Origin: Pirellulales bacterium
GTDB lineage: Bacteria > Planctomycetota > Planctomycetia > Pirellulales > JAICIG01
NCBI GenBank assembly: GCA_025927475.1
Contig: JAICLL010000044.1
Location: 1 to 39,717, forward strand
Direction of reading: 5' to 3'
DNA: 39,717 bases
This document shows positions 1-9,241 of the stretch, one piece after another. Both the position numbers and the translations under genes were made by a program. Under the pieces are notes generated by a model. That model made no database searches, was not told the origin of the DNA, and saw nothing but the letters and a program-made list of their open reading frames with translations. Within the stretch, counting starts at the first letter, position 1, and every line of letters begins with the position of its first letter.

Positions 1-71
1 AACATCGGCAGCAGCGGTGTCGGTTCCAGCGTGGCGCGGCGAAAGGCCGCGTTGCTGGCATCGGCCCCGGT

Positions 72-1930
72 TCAGCCCCCGCCCGAAACGCCGCCCCCGC
101 AAATCCCGCCGTTATTCACTGCGCGACCTGCGGAAAGTAGGGTGTTATATTCGGTCGAGGTGTTGTCAGGGCGGACGATTTTGGTGACCGCTCGCCACTG
201 GCTGTAGGTCAGGCTGGTGGTTCCATCGCTGTCGGTGATGGCGTCGAGCAGGCCGGTCGCGGGGTCGTAGCCCAGCGTGGTGACCTGCTGGGCTTCGCCA
301 TCGCCGGGATCGGGCCGAGTGATTTTGGTGAGCTGCCCGCCGGTGATTACGTAGCTCGTCGTGCATCCGGCGAAGTCGGTGCTGGAGGCAAGATATCCGC
401 CAGAATACGCGAAGGCGGTGGTCCGGCCCACATTGTCCTGAACGGCCGCCAGCGTGGTGTCATTGTTATAGCTGTAATCGAGCCAGTTGCCGTCTTTGTC
501 GGTGCTCTTGGTCAACAGGCCCGCGCCCGAAAACTGCTCGGTGCTGTGGTCGAGCATGGTGAGCGTGAACGTGCCATCCTGGTTTTTCACCAGGCTGGCG
601 AACTGCGGCGAATCGTCGGGCGGAGCATAAACGCCATCGCCGTTCTGCTCGAAGAAATAGACGTTCCCGCTGCCGTCTTCCAGGCTGACTCCGGCGGCCA
701 TGCCGCCCGACTGGATCACCAGCCTATCGACGTTGTGCGGCGCCCAGCCGCTGCCATAAGGAGAGTTGTCGCGGTTTTGGATGCCGACCCACTGGCCGTA
801 GCCGCGGATGATCGGCACCTGGCCATTGGGATAGTTCTCCGTGATGGTCATCACGCTTTCGTAATTCCCGTCGGCCAGGCCGCTGGCGTCGATCTGACCG
901 GCGAAATCGACTTGCTGGCCCTGCGTATAACCAGCCGGGCTATAGTAGACCGGCGCGCCGCTCCAGACGGTGTTGCCGCTCAGATCCAACAGCGAGAGTT
1001 GCGCTTCGATGTTGGTGGCCGAGGCCACGGTGCTCGAGAGCGTGTCGAGCACGTTGACCATCGGGTGCGGTCGCTGAGAGCTGTTGTACGAAAAGGCGTC
1101 AGGTACGGGGCCTTTTCCATCGCCCACCGTGGCGGCGCCGGTGGCCTGATCGACCGAGGCTTCCACATTGCCGCAGCCGCAATTGCAGGTGCAGAAGCGC
1201 TGCTGGGCTTCGGTTTCGAGGATGATGTCACTGTTGCTGGCCGCAAGATTGCCGCCTTCGGTGTTCGGTTCGTAGACGCTGGCGAGCAGGCTAAAATCCT
1301 TGCCGGCGAAGCCCTCGTTCGGTTCGCCGTCGTCCAGGGTTTGGACGGGGACCGCAATGCTGCCGCTGCCGCCGATCATGATCCAGCCATTGCTGCCGGT
1401 GGGGATATAATCGGCGCCGTCTGGGCTGATTCCGGTCTGGCCCTTGGCTTCGCCGTCTTGGGTTCCCCATTCAATCGCGGCCGGGCTGGAGAGTCCCGAA
1501 TAGTGGATCACAAACAGGGCGATCTGGCCCTCCGCCTCGGAGTCACCGCTGATCCAGAGTTCCGGCATGCCCATTGAGTATTGCAGCGGCATCGGCCGCC
1601 GCCGCCTGCTCGGATGAGAGCCGCGGCATGCTGGCAAACTCGGCCGATGTGATCACGCTGCCAGCCGCCAACATCTCGCGAGCTTCCAGGGCTTCAAGCA
1701 TGTGGTATCGCCGCGGCACGATCGACAGCCGCGGCGCACGGCTGGAAAAGAGCGATTCGAGCACGCCGAGACGCCGGGGACGGTCGGCGGAGTTGGGCGC
1801 GCTTGGCAGTCCGGCGCGATCGTTTTTCAGGCGAGGCGGCCGCGGCGCTTTGAGCGGTGCGATGCTGCCGCAGTGTGAGATTCAACGCAGACTTGAACAT
1901 CCGCCGAGAAATCCACTCACGACGTTCCAT
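72..1930 (-). pseudogene. RHS/YD-repeat surface protein, reading frame broken
   Basis: The longest open segment (1637 down to 72, stop TGA at 74-72) encodes a secreted-type protein. It has a Cys-rich patch (CTCNCGCGNV), a Cna/RHS-like central part and C-terminal YD-type repeats such as GLLTKSTDKDGNW and NVGRTTAFAY. The natural N-terminus is in other frames. A strong ribosome site (GGAG, 9 nt spacing) precedes an ATG at 1930 that opens a basic leader (MFKSALNLTLRQHR). The LEALEAREMLA motif, typical of planctomycete exported proteins, is in a second frame (possible GTG start 1764). The WISGDSEAEGQ body is in a third. Reading through needs one frame change near 1740-1810 and another near 1575-1610, both in the same direction. 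The protein also stops after only a few YD repeats, short for the family. It could be a decayed gene or contain sequencing errors; the neighbouring 71 bp at the window edge were not resolved. Confidence 0.7.
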
Positions 1931-2080
1931 GCCGTTGCTCCTTGGCAAAAACTCGATTGATTTACGGTCCCGGAAACGATTTCAACGAGTTACCCCTAAG
2001 CACGAGCGGTGGGCCCGGCCCTGAGCCGGCCGGAGAACGCATGGTGGTAGCCGGCTGGGGCGGGATCGACGCGGCAACCG

Positions 2081-2104
2081 CCCGGCACAAGGCCGGGAGC
2101 TACC
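2081..2104. repeat. Dispersed repeat B, degenerate copy
   Basis: The sequence cccggcacaaggccgggag followed by ctacc resembles, in inverted orientation, the copies at 22817-22968 and 34985-35010 (core CCCGG..CTTGTG.CCGG). A GGTAGCCGGC half-copy lies about 35 bp upstream, so the two could pair as a hairpin. Confidence 0.6.
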
Positions 2105-2129
2105 GGGCGTGGCCGGCGCGCAAAGATAG

Positions 2130-2153
2130 CGCGGAAGCGCGGAAGCGCGGAAG
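2130..2153. repeat. 8-bp tandem repeat, three copies
   Basis: The unit cgcggaag is repeated three times without interruption in non-coding sequence. No function can be assigned. Confidence 0.8.
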
Positions 2154-2747
2154 CGCGGGGGGAACAAGAACAACCCGCGTTCGCGGCGAAGAACTGCCAG
2201 CGATTCAACTATCGAGTGCCCTCCGAAGCTCAGGCCAGTGGCCTGCTGGGAAGTGCTTCTTCCGATCCGGGAGACAAACACTCAACTTTGCCAAGTGTCC
2301 CAAGACTGCCGCGAGATGTCAAGGAAATTCTTGAAAAATGGTGAGAGCATCCAGCGTCGCACCTCGATGGCCGGGCTACCGCGGCCAAACGTCCGCCGGC
2401 GCGAACCGGTGAACCAGGGCGGCGCGGGCCGCGTAGAAATAAGTAGCGGGCCATGTTTTGCCGGTTGTGAATGGCTGCCGCGGCGTGCAACCGGTCAGCG
2501 GCCAATGGCGTATAACAGCGTTGCAGCGCGACTAAAGAGATCCAAGGCATCCATCCTTTATACCCAGGGACGGATTATTGGATGAAAGACCAACGCAAGC
2601 AGATTGAGTCAATGCGGGCACGCGGTCGAGGCTAGCCAAAGCAGCGGCTACCGACTGGGAAGCCAAGTAAGTGCGGCAACCGGGCAAGATCTACAGGATT
2701 GCCCTGATGGTTTACTTGTACAGCACAGCGCCTGACACGCATCTGCG

Positions 2748-2963
2748 TTAAGAGGCGCTTCCATCCAAGCGGCTGATTGCCAGCGTGCGGGGCCGCGCTT
2801 CCTCGTCGCGCTGCCGCAAGCGGCCATCGTATTCGATGAAGCCGATTAATTCAGAAAGCACCGACTCGGGCAGCGAGTCGATGATGGCCGTGTCGAGATC
2901 CAAGGTTTCCAAAACCGAATTTGCGCTTGTCGCACTCACCGAATTTGCGCTTGTCGCACTCAT
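2748..2963 (-). CDS. Small acidic protein, antitoxin-like
   Basis: A 71-residue protein. The start is set by a strong ribosome site (AAGGAG, about 8 nt before the ATG at 2963); a longer frame upstream lacks such a site. Residues 2-17 are an exact duplication of SATSANSV. Residues 18-45 (DSLPESVLSELIGFIEY) resemble the LPee.l.evldFieFL helix seen in DUF2281/VapB-like antitoxins; that is a resemblance only. The C-terminus is charged (RLRQRDEEARPR). No toxin gene is adjacent, so it would be an orphan antitoxin or a different small regulator. It is divergent from the glycosyltransferase at 3137, and a large inverted repeat lies between them. Confidence 0.6.
   Translation of the reverse strand: MSATSANSVSATSANSVLETLDLDTAIIDSLPESVLSELIGFIEYDGRLRQRDEEARPRTLAISRLDGSAS
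2914..2961. repeat. Exact 24-bp tandem duplication inside the small gene
   Basis: Two perfect copies (2914-2937 and 2938-2961), in frame, encode SATSANSV twice directly after the start Met. Because the copies are identical, the duplication looks recent. Confidence 0.95.
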
Positions 2964-3047
2964 TGTGTCCTTCTCCTTGCGCGACCCATCGTAGCGGCGA
3001 CGTGCCTTCGATGCCACGATACCCATTGCCGAGGCATTGTACCCTCG

Positions 3048-3093
3048 CCCGATGGGGAATGCTAGCATGGCACTGCTAGCATTTCGCATCGGG
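3048..3093. promoter_or_regulatory. 46-bp inverted repeat in a divergent intergenic region
   Basis: Inner arms AATGCTAGCA / TGCTAGCATT are perfectly complementary around TGGCAC. After a 3-nt interruption the symmetry continues with CCCGATG / CATCGGG. It lies between the divergent starts at 2963 (-) and 3137 (+). It could be an operator for one or both genes or an RNA hairpin. No run of T follows, which argues against a simple terminator. Confidence 0.55.
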
Positions 3094-3136
3094 TCGTTTG
3101 CGAAGCGCAAGTCATGGCTCGTTCGGGAGTTAATTC

Positions 3137-5059
3137 ATGCAGCACCGCTTACCCGCACTCACCGGCAACGAACGGCTGATGCTGGTGGCCCTGACCGCCA
3201 CCGGCCTCGCCCTGCGAGCGCAGGGACTGGGCGAGCTGTCGCTGGCCCATTTCGACGAAGGCGTGCTCATGTCGGGCGCGTTCGATACGCGGCTGGCGGG
3301 ACTTTGGCATTTCACGCTCGCTCAGCCGTTGCAAGCGCCGCCGCTCTATCCGTGGCTGGTCAGCGGGCTGATGTGGCTGACCGGCATCGAATCGCCGCTG
3401 ATCGGCGCCTATGCCTCAGTGCTGTTCGGCTCAGCCACCATTCCGCTGTTGTTCTTGTTGGCGCGGCGAATCGGCGGCAATTGGGTCGGATTGATTGCCG
3501 CTGGCCTCCTGGCGACGAGCGATCTGCACATCGCCTTTTCCCGAATGGCCCTGACCGAAGCCGCACTGACGTTCTGGTTTGTACTGGCGATGTACGCCTG
3601 GGGGCGATTGACCGATGCCCAAACGGTTTTTGGATTTCACGGGCTCGCCGTTTGGGCCTTGGCCGCCGGTCTCGCCACGGGCGCGTGCTGGAATACGAAA
3701 TACAACGGCTGGATGCCGTGCGCCATTGCTATTACGGCCTGGTGCCTGGCCGGTGTCCGCCAGCGATTCGTCGATCGTGATGCGCGGCCGCTCCGTGCAA
3801 CCGCCCGGCAGGGTGCGGCCTTGCTATGCGCCACCGCGATCGCGGCGGGATGTTTTGTTCCCTGGTATCGATACGTCGAGCAGTCATTTCCCGGCGGCTA
3901 TGCCGCGGTTACCAGGAATCACCTGAACTACGTGGGCGGCGTGAGCGAATGGCCGGGGCGTGCGGCGAGACTCTTTACCTCCTTATCGGCATTCCGCCAT
4001 TACGGTTGGTCCATCTCGCTGGCAGCTCTGCTGCTCGGCCTCATCTGCTATGTGGCCTTGAATCGCCGGGCAAGCTCAGCCGGAAAGGCACGGGCTGCGC
4101 CGCTCTGGGGGACCATGACGATAGGCGCGTTGGCCGCCGCGGCAATCGTCGTTCTGGGCAGCGATGCGTTTTGCTTACTGCTGGCGGCGGCAACAATCGT
4201 GCCCGCACTGGCCTGGGGACGCGCCGCGGAAATTACCCTCGCGGTGTGGGTGGGCGCCTTTCTCGTGCTTACGCCGTTCTACCATCCCTACACGCGGCTG
4301 ATCGTGCCGGCCTTGCCCGGCGCCATCTGTCTCGGGCTATGGCTTTGCCGCGCCGCTGCGCGACTGCCACAGCATGTCGAGCATGAAGCGTCTCGAACCT
4401 CTTCGCGGCTCTTGCCGCGCACAAGACAAACGGCCACTGCGTGTATCGTGGCGACGATCGTTGCATCGCTGGCCATCGCGCTGACAGCGCATCCATTCGG
4501 TTGGCTACCCACGGCGGCTCAATGGCGCCGGTGGACGACACGCCATTCTTACCGTGCTTTCAGCGATGCGGTGCGAGACCATACACCGGCCGACGCGTAT
4601 GTGCTTTGCCAGGGCATGCCGATCATGCCGCTCTATCTTGAGCGGCAATGGGATTCGTTGGGCCACGTGCCGTTTACGGCCTGGATCGACCGTGTGCCAC
4701 GCGACCGGCCATGCTACCTGGCCATCGATTTCTGGGGGCTTTATGGCGAGCATCATGAGGCGGCCCGCCGCGCGATCGCCGAGCAACTTGCGAACCTCGA
4801 CGCCGTGGCCTGGATCGAGGACGACCTGAACTTGGCGACGCTGCTCGATTATTTGCCGCCGGCCGAGGTCGCCCGTCGCATCTCGCGCGACTGGCCGCGA
4901 CGCCGCTTTCGCGATGGTCAGGGCAGGACCGTGATCGTGCCGGCAGAGCCGCGCGACGACCACGCGAACCTGATTGTGCTCTATCGCGTGAAGGCGCGTG
5001 CTATTGAAGCGACTGGCTCCGCCGGCCCGCCGGTTCCCGCGCGCCGCCGCGGCGAATAG
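3137..5059 (+). CDS. GT-C glycosyltransferase, family 39 / ArnT-like
   Basis: A 640-residue polytopic membrane protein of the dolichyl-phosphate-mannose protein mannosyltransferase (PMT_2) type. These enzymes move a sugar from a polyprenyl-phosphate carrier to a lipid or protein at the outer face of the membrane. A first membrane helix (about 13-30) is followed by the loop HFDEG (D40, E41), the usual position of the catalytic acidic residues, then PPLYPWL and a string of hydrophobic helices up to about residue 450. The C-terminal 180 residues are a soluble periplasmic-type domain. The ATG has a GGGAG site 7 nt upstream. The last 59 bp overlap, tail to tail, the minus-strand gene ending at 5001. 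Acceptor and sugar are unknown. Confidence 0.85.
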   Translation: MQHRLPALTGNERLMLVALTATGLALRAQGLGELSLAHFDEGVLMSGAFDTRLAGLWHFTLAQPLQAPPLYPWLVSGLMWLTGIESPLIGAYASVLFGSATIPLLFLLARRIGGNWVGLIAAGLLATSDLHIAFSRMALTEAALTFWFVLAMYAWGRLTDAQTVFGFHGLAVWALAAGLATGACWNTKYNGWMPCAIAITAWCLAGVRQRFVDRDARPLRATARQGAALLCATAIAAGCFVPWYRYVEQSFPGGYAAVTRNHLNYVGGVSEWPGRAARLFTSLSAFRHYGWSISLAALLLGLICYVALNRRASSAGKARAAPLWGTMTIGALAAAAIVVLGSDAFCLLLAAATIVPALAWGRAAEITLAVWVGAFLVLTPFYHPYTRLIVPALPGAICLGLWLCRAAARLPQHVEHEASRTSSRLLPRTRQTATACIVATIVASLAIALTAHPFGWLPTAAQWRRWTTRHSYRAFSDAVRDHTPADAYVLCQGMPIMPLYLERQWDSLGHVPFTAWIDRVPRDRPCYLAIDFWGLYGEHHEAARRAIAEQLANLDAVAWIEDDLNLATLLDYLPPAEVARRISRDWPRRRFRDGQGRTVIVPAEPRDDHANLIVLYRVKARAIEATGSAGPPVPARRRGE

Positions 5060-5909
5060 CCGCTTGCAAACGGTTGTCGTAGCGTCGCGAGTTGGCACGG
5101 TACGAGCCGCCGGTCGGCCGATAGATGGCGTCTTCATAAGCGCCGCGGCGCCCAAAATACACCGCCTGCTCCGTCACGCGTGGCGGCGTGAAAGGCTCGG
5201 CGCGCTCCATGCGACGCCGGGCTTGTCCGCGGAAAGCGGCTTGTCCGCTGCGGCGTCCGTCGTGCGTGCCATTCATTTCGTCCAGCAGAGTTTTTGCGGG
5301 GTTTTTATCGCCCGCAGCGGGCGTGGCGCCTTTACCTCGTCCAATTCGGCCGTTCCCGCCACTACGGTTTGGTACGCCATTCAGGTAATCGCGGCCGCGC
5401 AGCGGCCCGCGGACGCCGGGCAGCGTAGAGCCGCCGGTAATTCCCCGCGGGCCGCCACCCGGTCCTGGTTTCGCGCCGGGAAATGCGCCGCGGAAATCAT
5501 TTGAGGGATTTCCGGTCGACCCAGGCCCTTGGCCGATGATGCCCGAGTGAATACCGCCGGCGCCGGTTCCGCCGGGCCCCATTCCGGCATTGCCGGCGCC
5601 GCTGCTGATGGAGGTGCCTCCCATCGGGCCGGCGCTGCCCAAGCTGCCGCCGCCGGGAGCGGCGCCGTTGACGCCGATGCCGCCTCCCGCGATTCCGCCG
5701 CCAATGCCGCCCGAGCCGCCGCCAGCCGCACTACCGCCTACACCGCCGCCCGTTACGCCGCCGGCGCCTGCCGCACCCCCGACGCCGCCGCCTCCTGCCC
5801 CGCCGCCGGCGCCACCCTGCGCCAGGCACGCTGCGCCCATGCAAATCGAAGTCAGGACCGCGAAAGCTCCCCGCGATGCACCGATATGGTTTGGTATGGT
5901 GAATTTCAT
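5001..5909 (-). CDS. Glycine-rich secreted protein
   Basis: About 302 residues from the ATG at 5909 (AAGG nearby); an upstream ATG at 5939 is less likely because the signal peptide begins at MKFTIPNHIG. Residues 1-32 form a Sec-type signal sequence ending ACLAQ. Residues 33-170 are almost pure Gly/Ala/Ser/Pro (GGAGGGAGGGGVGG and similar), low complexity and probably disordered or fibrous. The C-terminal 110 residues are basic and Arg-rich (RGQARRRMERAEPF, GRRGAYEDAIYRPTGGSYR). No known enzyme domain is visible. It is probably a cell-surface or envelope protein. The low-complexity core produces long spurious open frames on the other strand. Confidence 0.7.
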   Translation of the reverse strand: MKFTIPNHIGASRGAFAVLTSICMGAACLAQGGAGGGAGGGGVGGAAGAGGVTGGGVGGSAAGGGSGGIGGGIAGGGIGVNGAAPGGGSLGSAGPMGGTSISSGAGNAGMGPGGTGAGGIHSGIIGQGPGSTGNPSNDFRGAFPGAKPGPGGGPRGITGGSTLPGVRGPLRGRDYLNGVPNRSGGNGRIGRGKGATPAAGDKNPAKTLLDEMNGTHDGRRSGQAAFRGQARRRMERAEPFTPPRVTEQAVYFGRRGAYEDAIYRPTGGSYRANSRRYDNRLQAAIRRGGAREPAGRRSQSLQ

Positions 5910-6077
5910 GTTTGATTCGCCTTGTCTGCCGTTAACCAAGTTGGATCGCGGCGGCTCGCTTTTTTACGAACAACCGCCACGCCAGCGCAGTCAGCGATGC
6001 CAAGAAAAAATAGGAGTATCCCTGAAGCATTCTCGTGCAACGCGCGTGCCACGCGGCCACGGCAAGTGCGCGAGGCG

Positions 6078-7715
6078 CTAGGGCAGTACACGGCGGCCGA
6101 CGGCGGTGTTGAGCTGCAACATGCTGCGGCGATGACGGATCAGCGCATCGCGATATTGGCGCACCACCTCGTTGCGGTCGCGCAGCGCAAACAGATATTC
6201 GGTGGTGCTCGCGTTGCCCGTTTGGTGTTTTTGGTAAGCGATCAGCTTAGCCCGTTCCGACGCGGGCAGAATGCTCCGTTCGATGCGCTCCACCGCCTCG
6301 CGGCTGTCGCTATATTCGACCAGCGCGGTTTCGACTTCGGCGGCCACTTCGGCCTCGATGGCCGCCGAGGCAGCTCGCGACTGGGCGACGTTGGTGTCAG
6401 CCCGCAGAATTTCGCCCTGGTTGCGGTCGTAGATCGGAATCGAGCCCATGAGCCCCAGCGAAAAGCTGGTGACGTCCTGCTTGCCAATGGGCACGTTGTA
6501 TTGAAATTGAAACGGTGAATAAACGACAAAGATGTCGTCGAAGCGTTCCTTGCGGGCCACATGGGCATCGGCCTGGGCGCGGCCGATGCCTAAGCGATAG
6601 GCCTGCACGTCGGGCCGCAGGGCCAGCGCCATGCGCACCAGGTCTTCTTTGCCGGGCAAGGGCGGCTCGGGCGGACGCAGGCGGCCGCGAATTTCCAGCC
6701 GGGCCGCCGAGGCGCGAGGAATTGCCAGCAGCGTTCCCAAATGATGCTTACTGCGGATCAGTTCGCCCCGTGCCCGGTCGACGTCGAGCCGGGCGGTCTC
6801 GTATTGAATGGTCAGGTGCAGTTGATCCGATTCGCTGGGCGGCTGGTCGCGGGCCGGCCCGCGCGAGGCTTCGAACAGAGCTTTGGCGCCGGCCAGGCTG
6901 ACCTCGGCATAGCGCAGCGTCTCGCGGGCCACGATCACGTCGGTATAGGCCAGATACAATTCGTGTACGGCCAGTCGCTCGGCGTTTTGATATTGTGCTT
7001 CGAGCACGCGCACCACGTGCGAGGCCGCCTTGGTGCGGGCGCCACGCTTGTCGCCCACGTCGAACGGCTGGACGAAGCTGGGCGAGTACTGCATGGCGCC
7101 CCATCGCCCCGTCGAATAAGGCTGGTAGGGCACATTGTTGGCCGAGAGGAAGTAGAGCGGGTTGGGCCGCTGGCTGGCCGTCTTCACGTCGGCGCGGGCT
7201 TGCGGCAGCTCATAGCGTTTCGAGCGCAGGTCGGGGTTGGCCTTGAGCAACCGCACAATGGCCTGGTCGAGCGTCATGCCGTGGGGCGGGCCTTCGACCT
7301 CGCTCGTTGGAAGTTCGAGCAGGCCGTAGAGAGGCGGCGGTGTGTGGGGCGTTGAGGGCGAGGGACGCATGGTGCGGCGCTGCGGGTGCGGCGCGGCCCG
7401 CGATCGCAGGGCGGCCCCGTTGCGGTGCGCCGCCGCCGAAAGCGTGCTAGTCCGGCCTCCCGCCACACGCGCACGAGAGCGGGCCGGCTCGGCGGCCTCT
7501 CCAAGCACATCATCGCGCCCGCCCGGCTCGTAACCAAACGGCGCGGCCATCGAGCCCGGCGAGGCGCCCAGCGCGGTGGTCTTGTGGCCGGCGCCGCGGT
7601 TGGTCACCCCCTTGGAGATTACCATGATGTCGTCGGCCAAACCGACCAGTTGCCCGTAGGCGGCAGCGGGGGTGAGCGAAAGTGCGGAAATGAACAGAAC
7701 GAGGTGACGCTTCAT
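6078..7715 (-). CDS. TolC-family outer membrane efflux protein
   Basis: 545 residues. After a signal peptide (MKRHLVLFISALSL..AYGQ) and a low-complexity linker (about 30-150), the protein has the two repeats of the outer membrane efflux family. The first begins at MTLDQAIVRLLKANPDLRS and the second at ALALRPDVQAYRLGIGRAQ. Long helices between them contain typical phrases (QYETARLDVDRARGELIRSK; SIPIYDRNQGEI). TolC/CusC proteins form trimeric channels that work with an inner membrane pump and a periplasmic adaptor. Neither is encoded nearby, so its partner pump is elsewhere. The YDRNQGEI phrase is common in heavy-metal (CzcC/CusC) members, but the substrate cannot be told from sequence. Confidence 0.9.
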   Translation of the reverse strand: MKRHLVLFISALSLTPAAAYGQLVGLADDIMVISKGVTNRGAGHKTTALGASPGSMAAPFGYEPGGRDDVLGEAAEPARSRARVAGGRTSTLSAAAHRNGAALRSRAAPHPQRRTMRPSPSTPHTPPPLYGLLELPTSEVEGPPHGMTLDQAIVRLLKANPDLRSKRYELPQARADVKTASQRPNPLYFLSANNVPYQPYSTGRWGAMQYSPSFVQPFDVGDKRGARTKAASHVVRVLEAQYQNAERLAVHELYLAYTDVIVARETLRYAEVSLAGAKALFEASRGPARDQPPSESDQLHLTIQYETARLDVDRARGELIRSKHHLGTLLAIPRASAARLEIRGRLRPPEPPLPGKEDLVRMALALRPDVQAYRLGIGRAQADAHVARKERFDDIFVVYSPFQFQYNVPIGKQDVTSFSLGLMGSIPIYDRNQGEILRADTNVAQSRAASAAIEAEVAAEVETALVEYSDSREAVERIERSILPASERAKLIAYQKHQTGNASTTEYLFALRDRNEVVRQYRDALIRHRRSMLQLNTAVGRRVLP

Positions 7716-7797
7716 GCCGCGCGGAAGTTACGAAAAATCCAGCGGAGACGCCAGGGCAACTCGGCGAGTTTTGCGAGAGCGGTTGACGGAACGCCAC

Positions 7798-7824
7798 GGA
7801 ACGCCGCGGAGGGCGTTTCCCTAC
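7798..7824. repeat. Dispersed repeat A, single copy
   Basis: The stretch beginning ggaacgccgcggagggcg and ending ccctac matches the repeat that forms the large hairpin at 24827-24916. A partial copy (cggaacgccacgga) immediately precedes it. It lies in the gap between the CphA-like gene and the TolC gene. Confidence 0.75.
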
Positions 7825-7840
7825 CGACGATTTCGACTGC

Positions 7841-9241
7841 TCACCGCGCTGCCACGAGGCTTTGCCGCTCGGCGGCTGGCTCGAGCAAGAGAGGCCCGCG
7901 CCAGGCGGCGGCCAGATCGCTGAAGGGGTCGAGCTCGGCGGCCAGCGAAGCCAGGCACGTTCGCAGGACTTGCCACGAGACGCCCAGCGCCCAGCAGCCG
8001 GCGATGGCCGCCAACACGCTTTCGACCTGCGCGGCGATGAGGCCGCCATAGGCGAACGAAAAATCGTCGAGCCGGGCGACTTTGGTCTCTTGCCCGTCGG
8101 CCGTGGCAAAGACGCAATCTCCCCGCACAAAGACGATGCGCGCGGCGCCGCGGTCGCGCGCCAGCGACACGCTGGCGCGGTCGCCACGCGCGAAAAAGAT
8201 CACCTCGCCCGGACATCGCTCGGCCATGGCCACCAGCAGCGGATCGTGGGCGTTGACGACGGCAACCCCCGACGCCCCGACCGCCTGAAGCAGGCGACAA
8301 GTTGCCGCAAGCAACTCGTCATGCGTGTGCGGGCCGTCGGCGATTGCCGCATCGGTGACGATGGCCACATCGCAACGGTCGAAGACGAGTCCCTCGCGCG
8401 CGATGGTGGCGGGTTCGGTTTCGAAGATTGCGCTCTCGACGAGCGGATTGAGCAGCAGTAGCCGTTGCTGACAGGGCAAATCGCGGCCCTGGCTCTTGAT
8501 GGAGCGACCGGCGAAGAACCATCCATCATCACGCGACAAGGCCACTGAGCTACCCTGCGCTTGCAGCACATGGGCCACCAGGCAACTGACGGTCGAATGG
8601 CAGCCACTGCCCGCCACCGCGATGATGGGAATCCGCCCGGTTTCGCCGACGGGGAACATCAATTCGACGATGGCTTCAGCGACTGGGCGCGGCGAACCGT
8701 GGGTGGGTTGCAAGTGAGGTGCAAGATCGGGGCAGGCGCGGACATTCATCACGGCCCCGCCCTGGTCGTCGAGCGGCTGAGCGAGATCGGTTGCCACAAT
8801 ATCGATGCCGGCCACGTCGAGCCCAACAATCTGGGCGGTCTCAACAGCTCGAGCAGCGATCTCGCGGTGGACTTGCTCCGTAACGTCGGTGAACTCGCTG
8901 CCGGCGGCGGTCGAATCGCAGCGAAGCGCCGCCACCAGCCGACCGCCCACGATCAACAGCCGGTAGCCGTTTTGGCTGCTTGGCTCGGCGGAAGCGGTCT
9001 CGGATGGCAGAGGAATGCCGGCTTCGCGCAGCAACGCGCGCGTCAGTTCCTGGTTGTAGGCGATTGACTCGCCGACCGCGCTGCTGGCATCCGTCTCGGC
9101 GCCGCGAATGCGCCGCTGCCGCGCGCCATAGCCCAACTGCACCAGGTTGCCCGTGCCGAGTCGCAGGGCGGGAATGCCGCGCTTCGTGGCGGCCTCGATC
9201 ATCGCCCGGGTGCTCGGACTCAGCGGCACGTCGAATTCCAT
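7841..9241 (-). CDS. Truncated, degenerate cyanophycin-synthetase-like protein
   Basis: 466 residues, compared with about 870-900 for cyanophycin synthetase (CphA), which joins Asp and Arg using an ATP-grasp and a Mur-ligase domain. Residues 30-80 match the CphA ATP-grasp entry (VQLGYGARQRRI, then AETDASSAVGESI). The segment that would hold the ATP-binding lysine is missing between residues 80 and 91. The Mg-binding EVNAAPG motif is replaced by MNVRACPD (165-172). From residue 203 the Mur-ligase half is well conserved (IPIIAV, ETEPATIAREGLVFDRCDV), but the P-loop GTNGKTT reads GSGCHST (211-217), without the lysine. Both ATP sites therefore look inactive. The CphA N-terminal domain is absent. 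The ATG is preceded by GAGGT. It may be a non-catalytic homologue or a decaying gene. Confidence 0.75.
   Translation of the reverse strand: MEFDVPLSPSTRAMIEAATKRGIPALRLGTGNLVQLGYGARQRRIRGAETDASSAVGESIAYNQELTRALLREAGIPLPSETASAEPSSQNGYRLLIVGGRLVAALRCDSTAAGSEFTDVTEQVHREIAARAVETAQIVGLDVAGIDIVATDLAQPLDDQGGAVMNVRACPDLAPHLQPTHGSPRPVAEAIVELMFPVGETGRIPIIAVAGSGCHSTVSCLVAHVLQAQGSSVALSRDDGWFFAGRSIKSQGRDLPCQQRLLLLNPLVESAIFETEPATIAREGLVFDRCDVAIVTDAAIADGPHTHDELLAATCRLLQAVGASGVAVVNAHDPLLVAMAERCPGEVIFFARGDRASVSLARDRGAARIVFVRGDCVFATADGQETKVARLDDFSFAYGGLIAAQVESVLAAIAGCWALGVSWQVLRTCLASLAAELDPFSDLAAAWRGPLLLEPAAERQSLVAAR

Larger units (their letters stand above)
1931..2747. other. Gene-poor intergenic region
   Basis: About 0.8 kb with no convincing gene. 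Open frames here have no recognisable domain and no good ribosome site. It holds a degenerate copy of the GTAGC-type palindromic repeat (2081-2104) with a weaker partner near 2046, and a short 8-bp tandem repeat (2130-2153). Otherwise nothing was identified. Confidence 0.6.

Noticed and set aside
546..1577. 343-residue plus-strand open frame opposite the RHS-type gene
   Set aside because: No recognisable domain, no good ribosome site, and it is antisense to a clear YD-repeat protein; GC-rich DNA gives such frames often.
3067..3082. TGGCAC...GC resembling a sigma-54 promoter
   Set aside because: The distance between the GG and GC elements is 8 rather than 10 bases, and it is explained by the inverted repeat.
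5529..6081. Pro/Ala-rich plus-strand frames opposite the glycine-rich gene
   Set aside because: They are the antisense translation of Gly codons; the minus strand has a signal peptide and plausible start.
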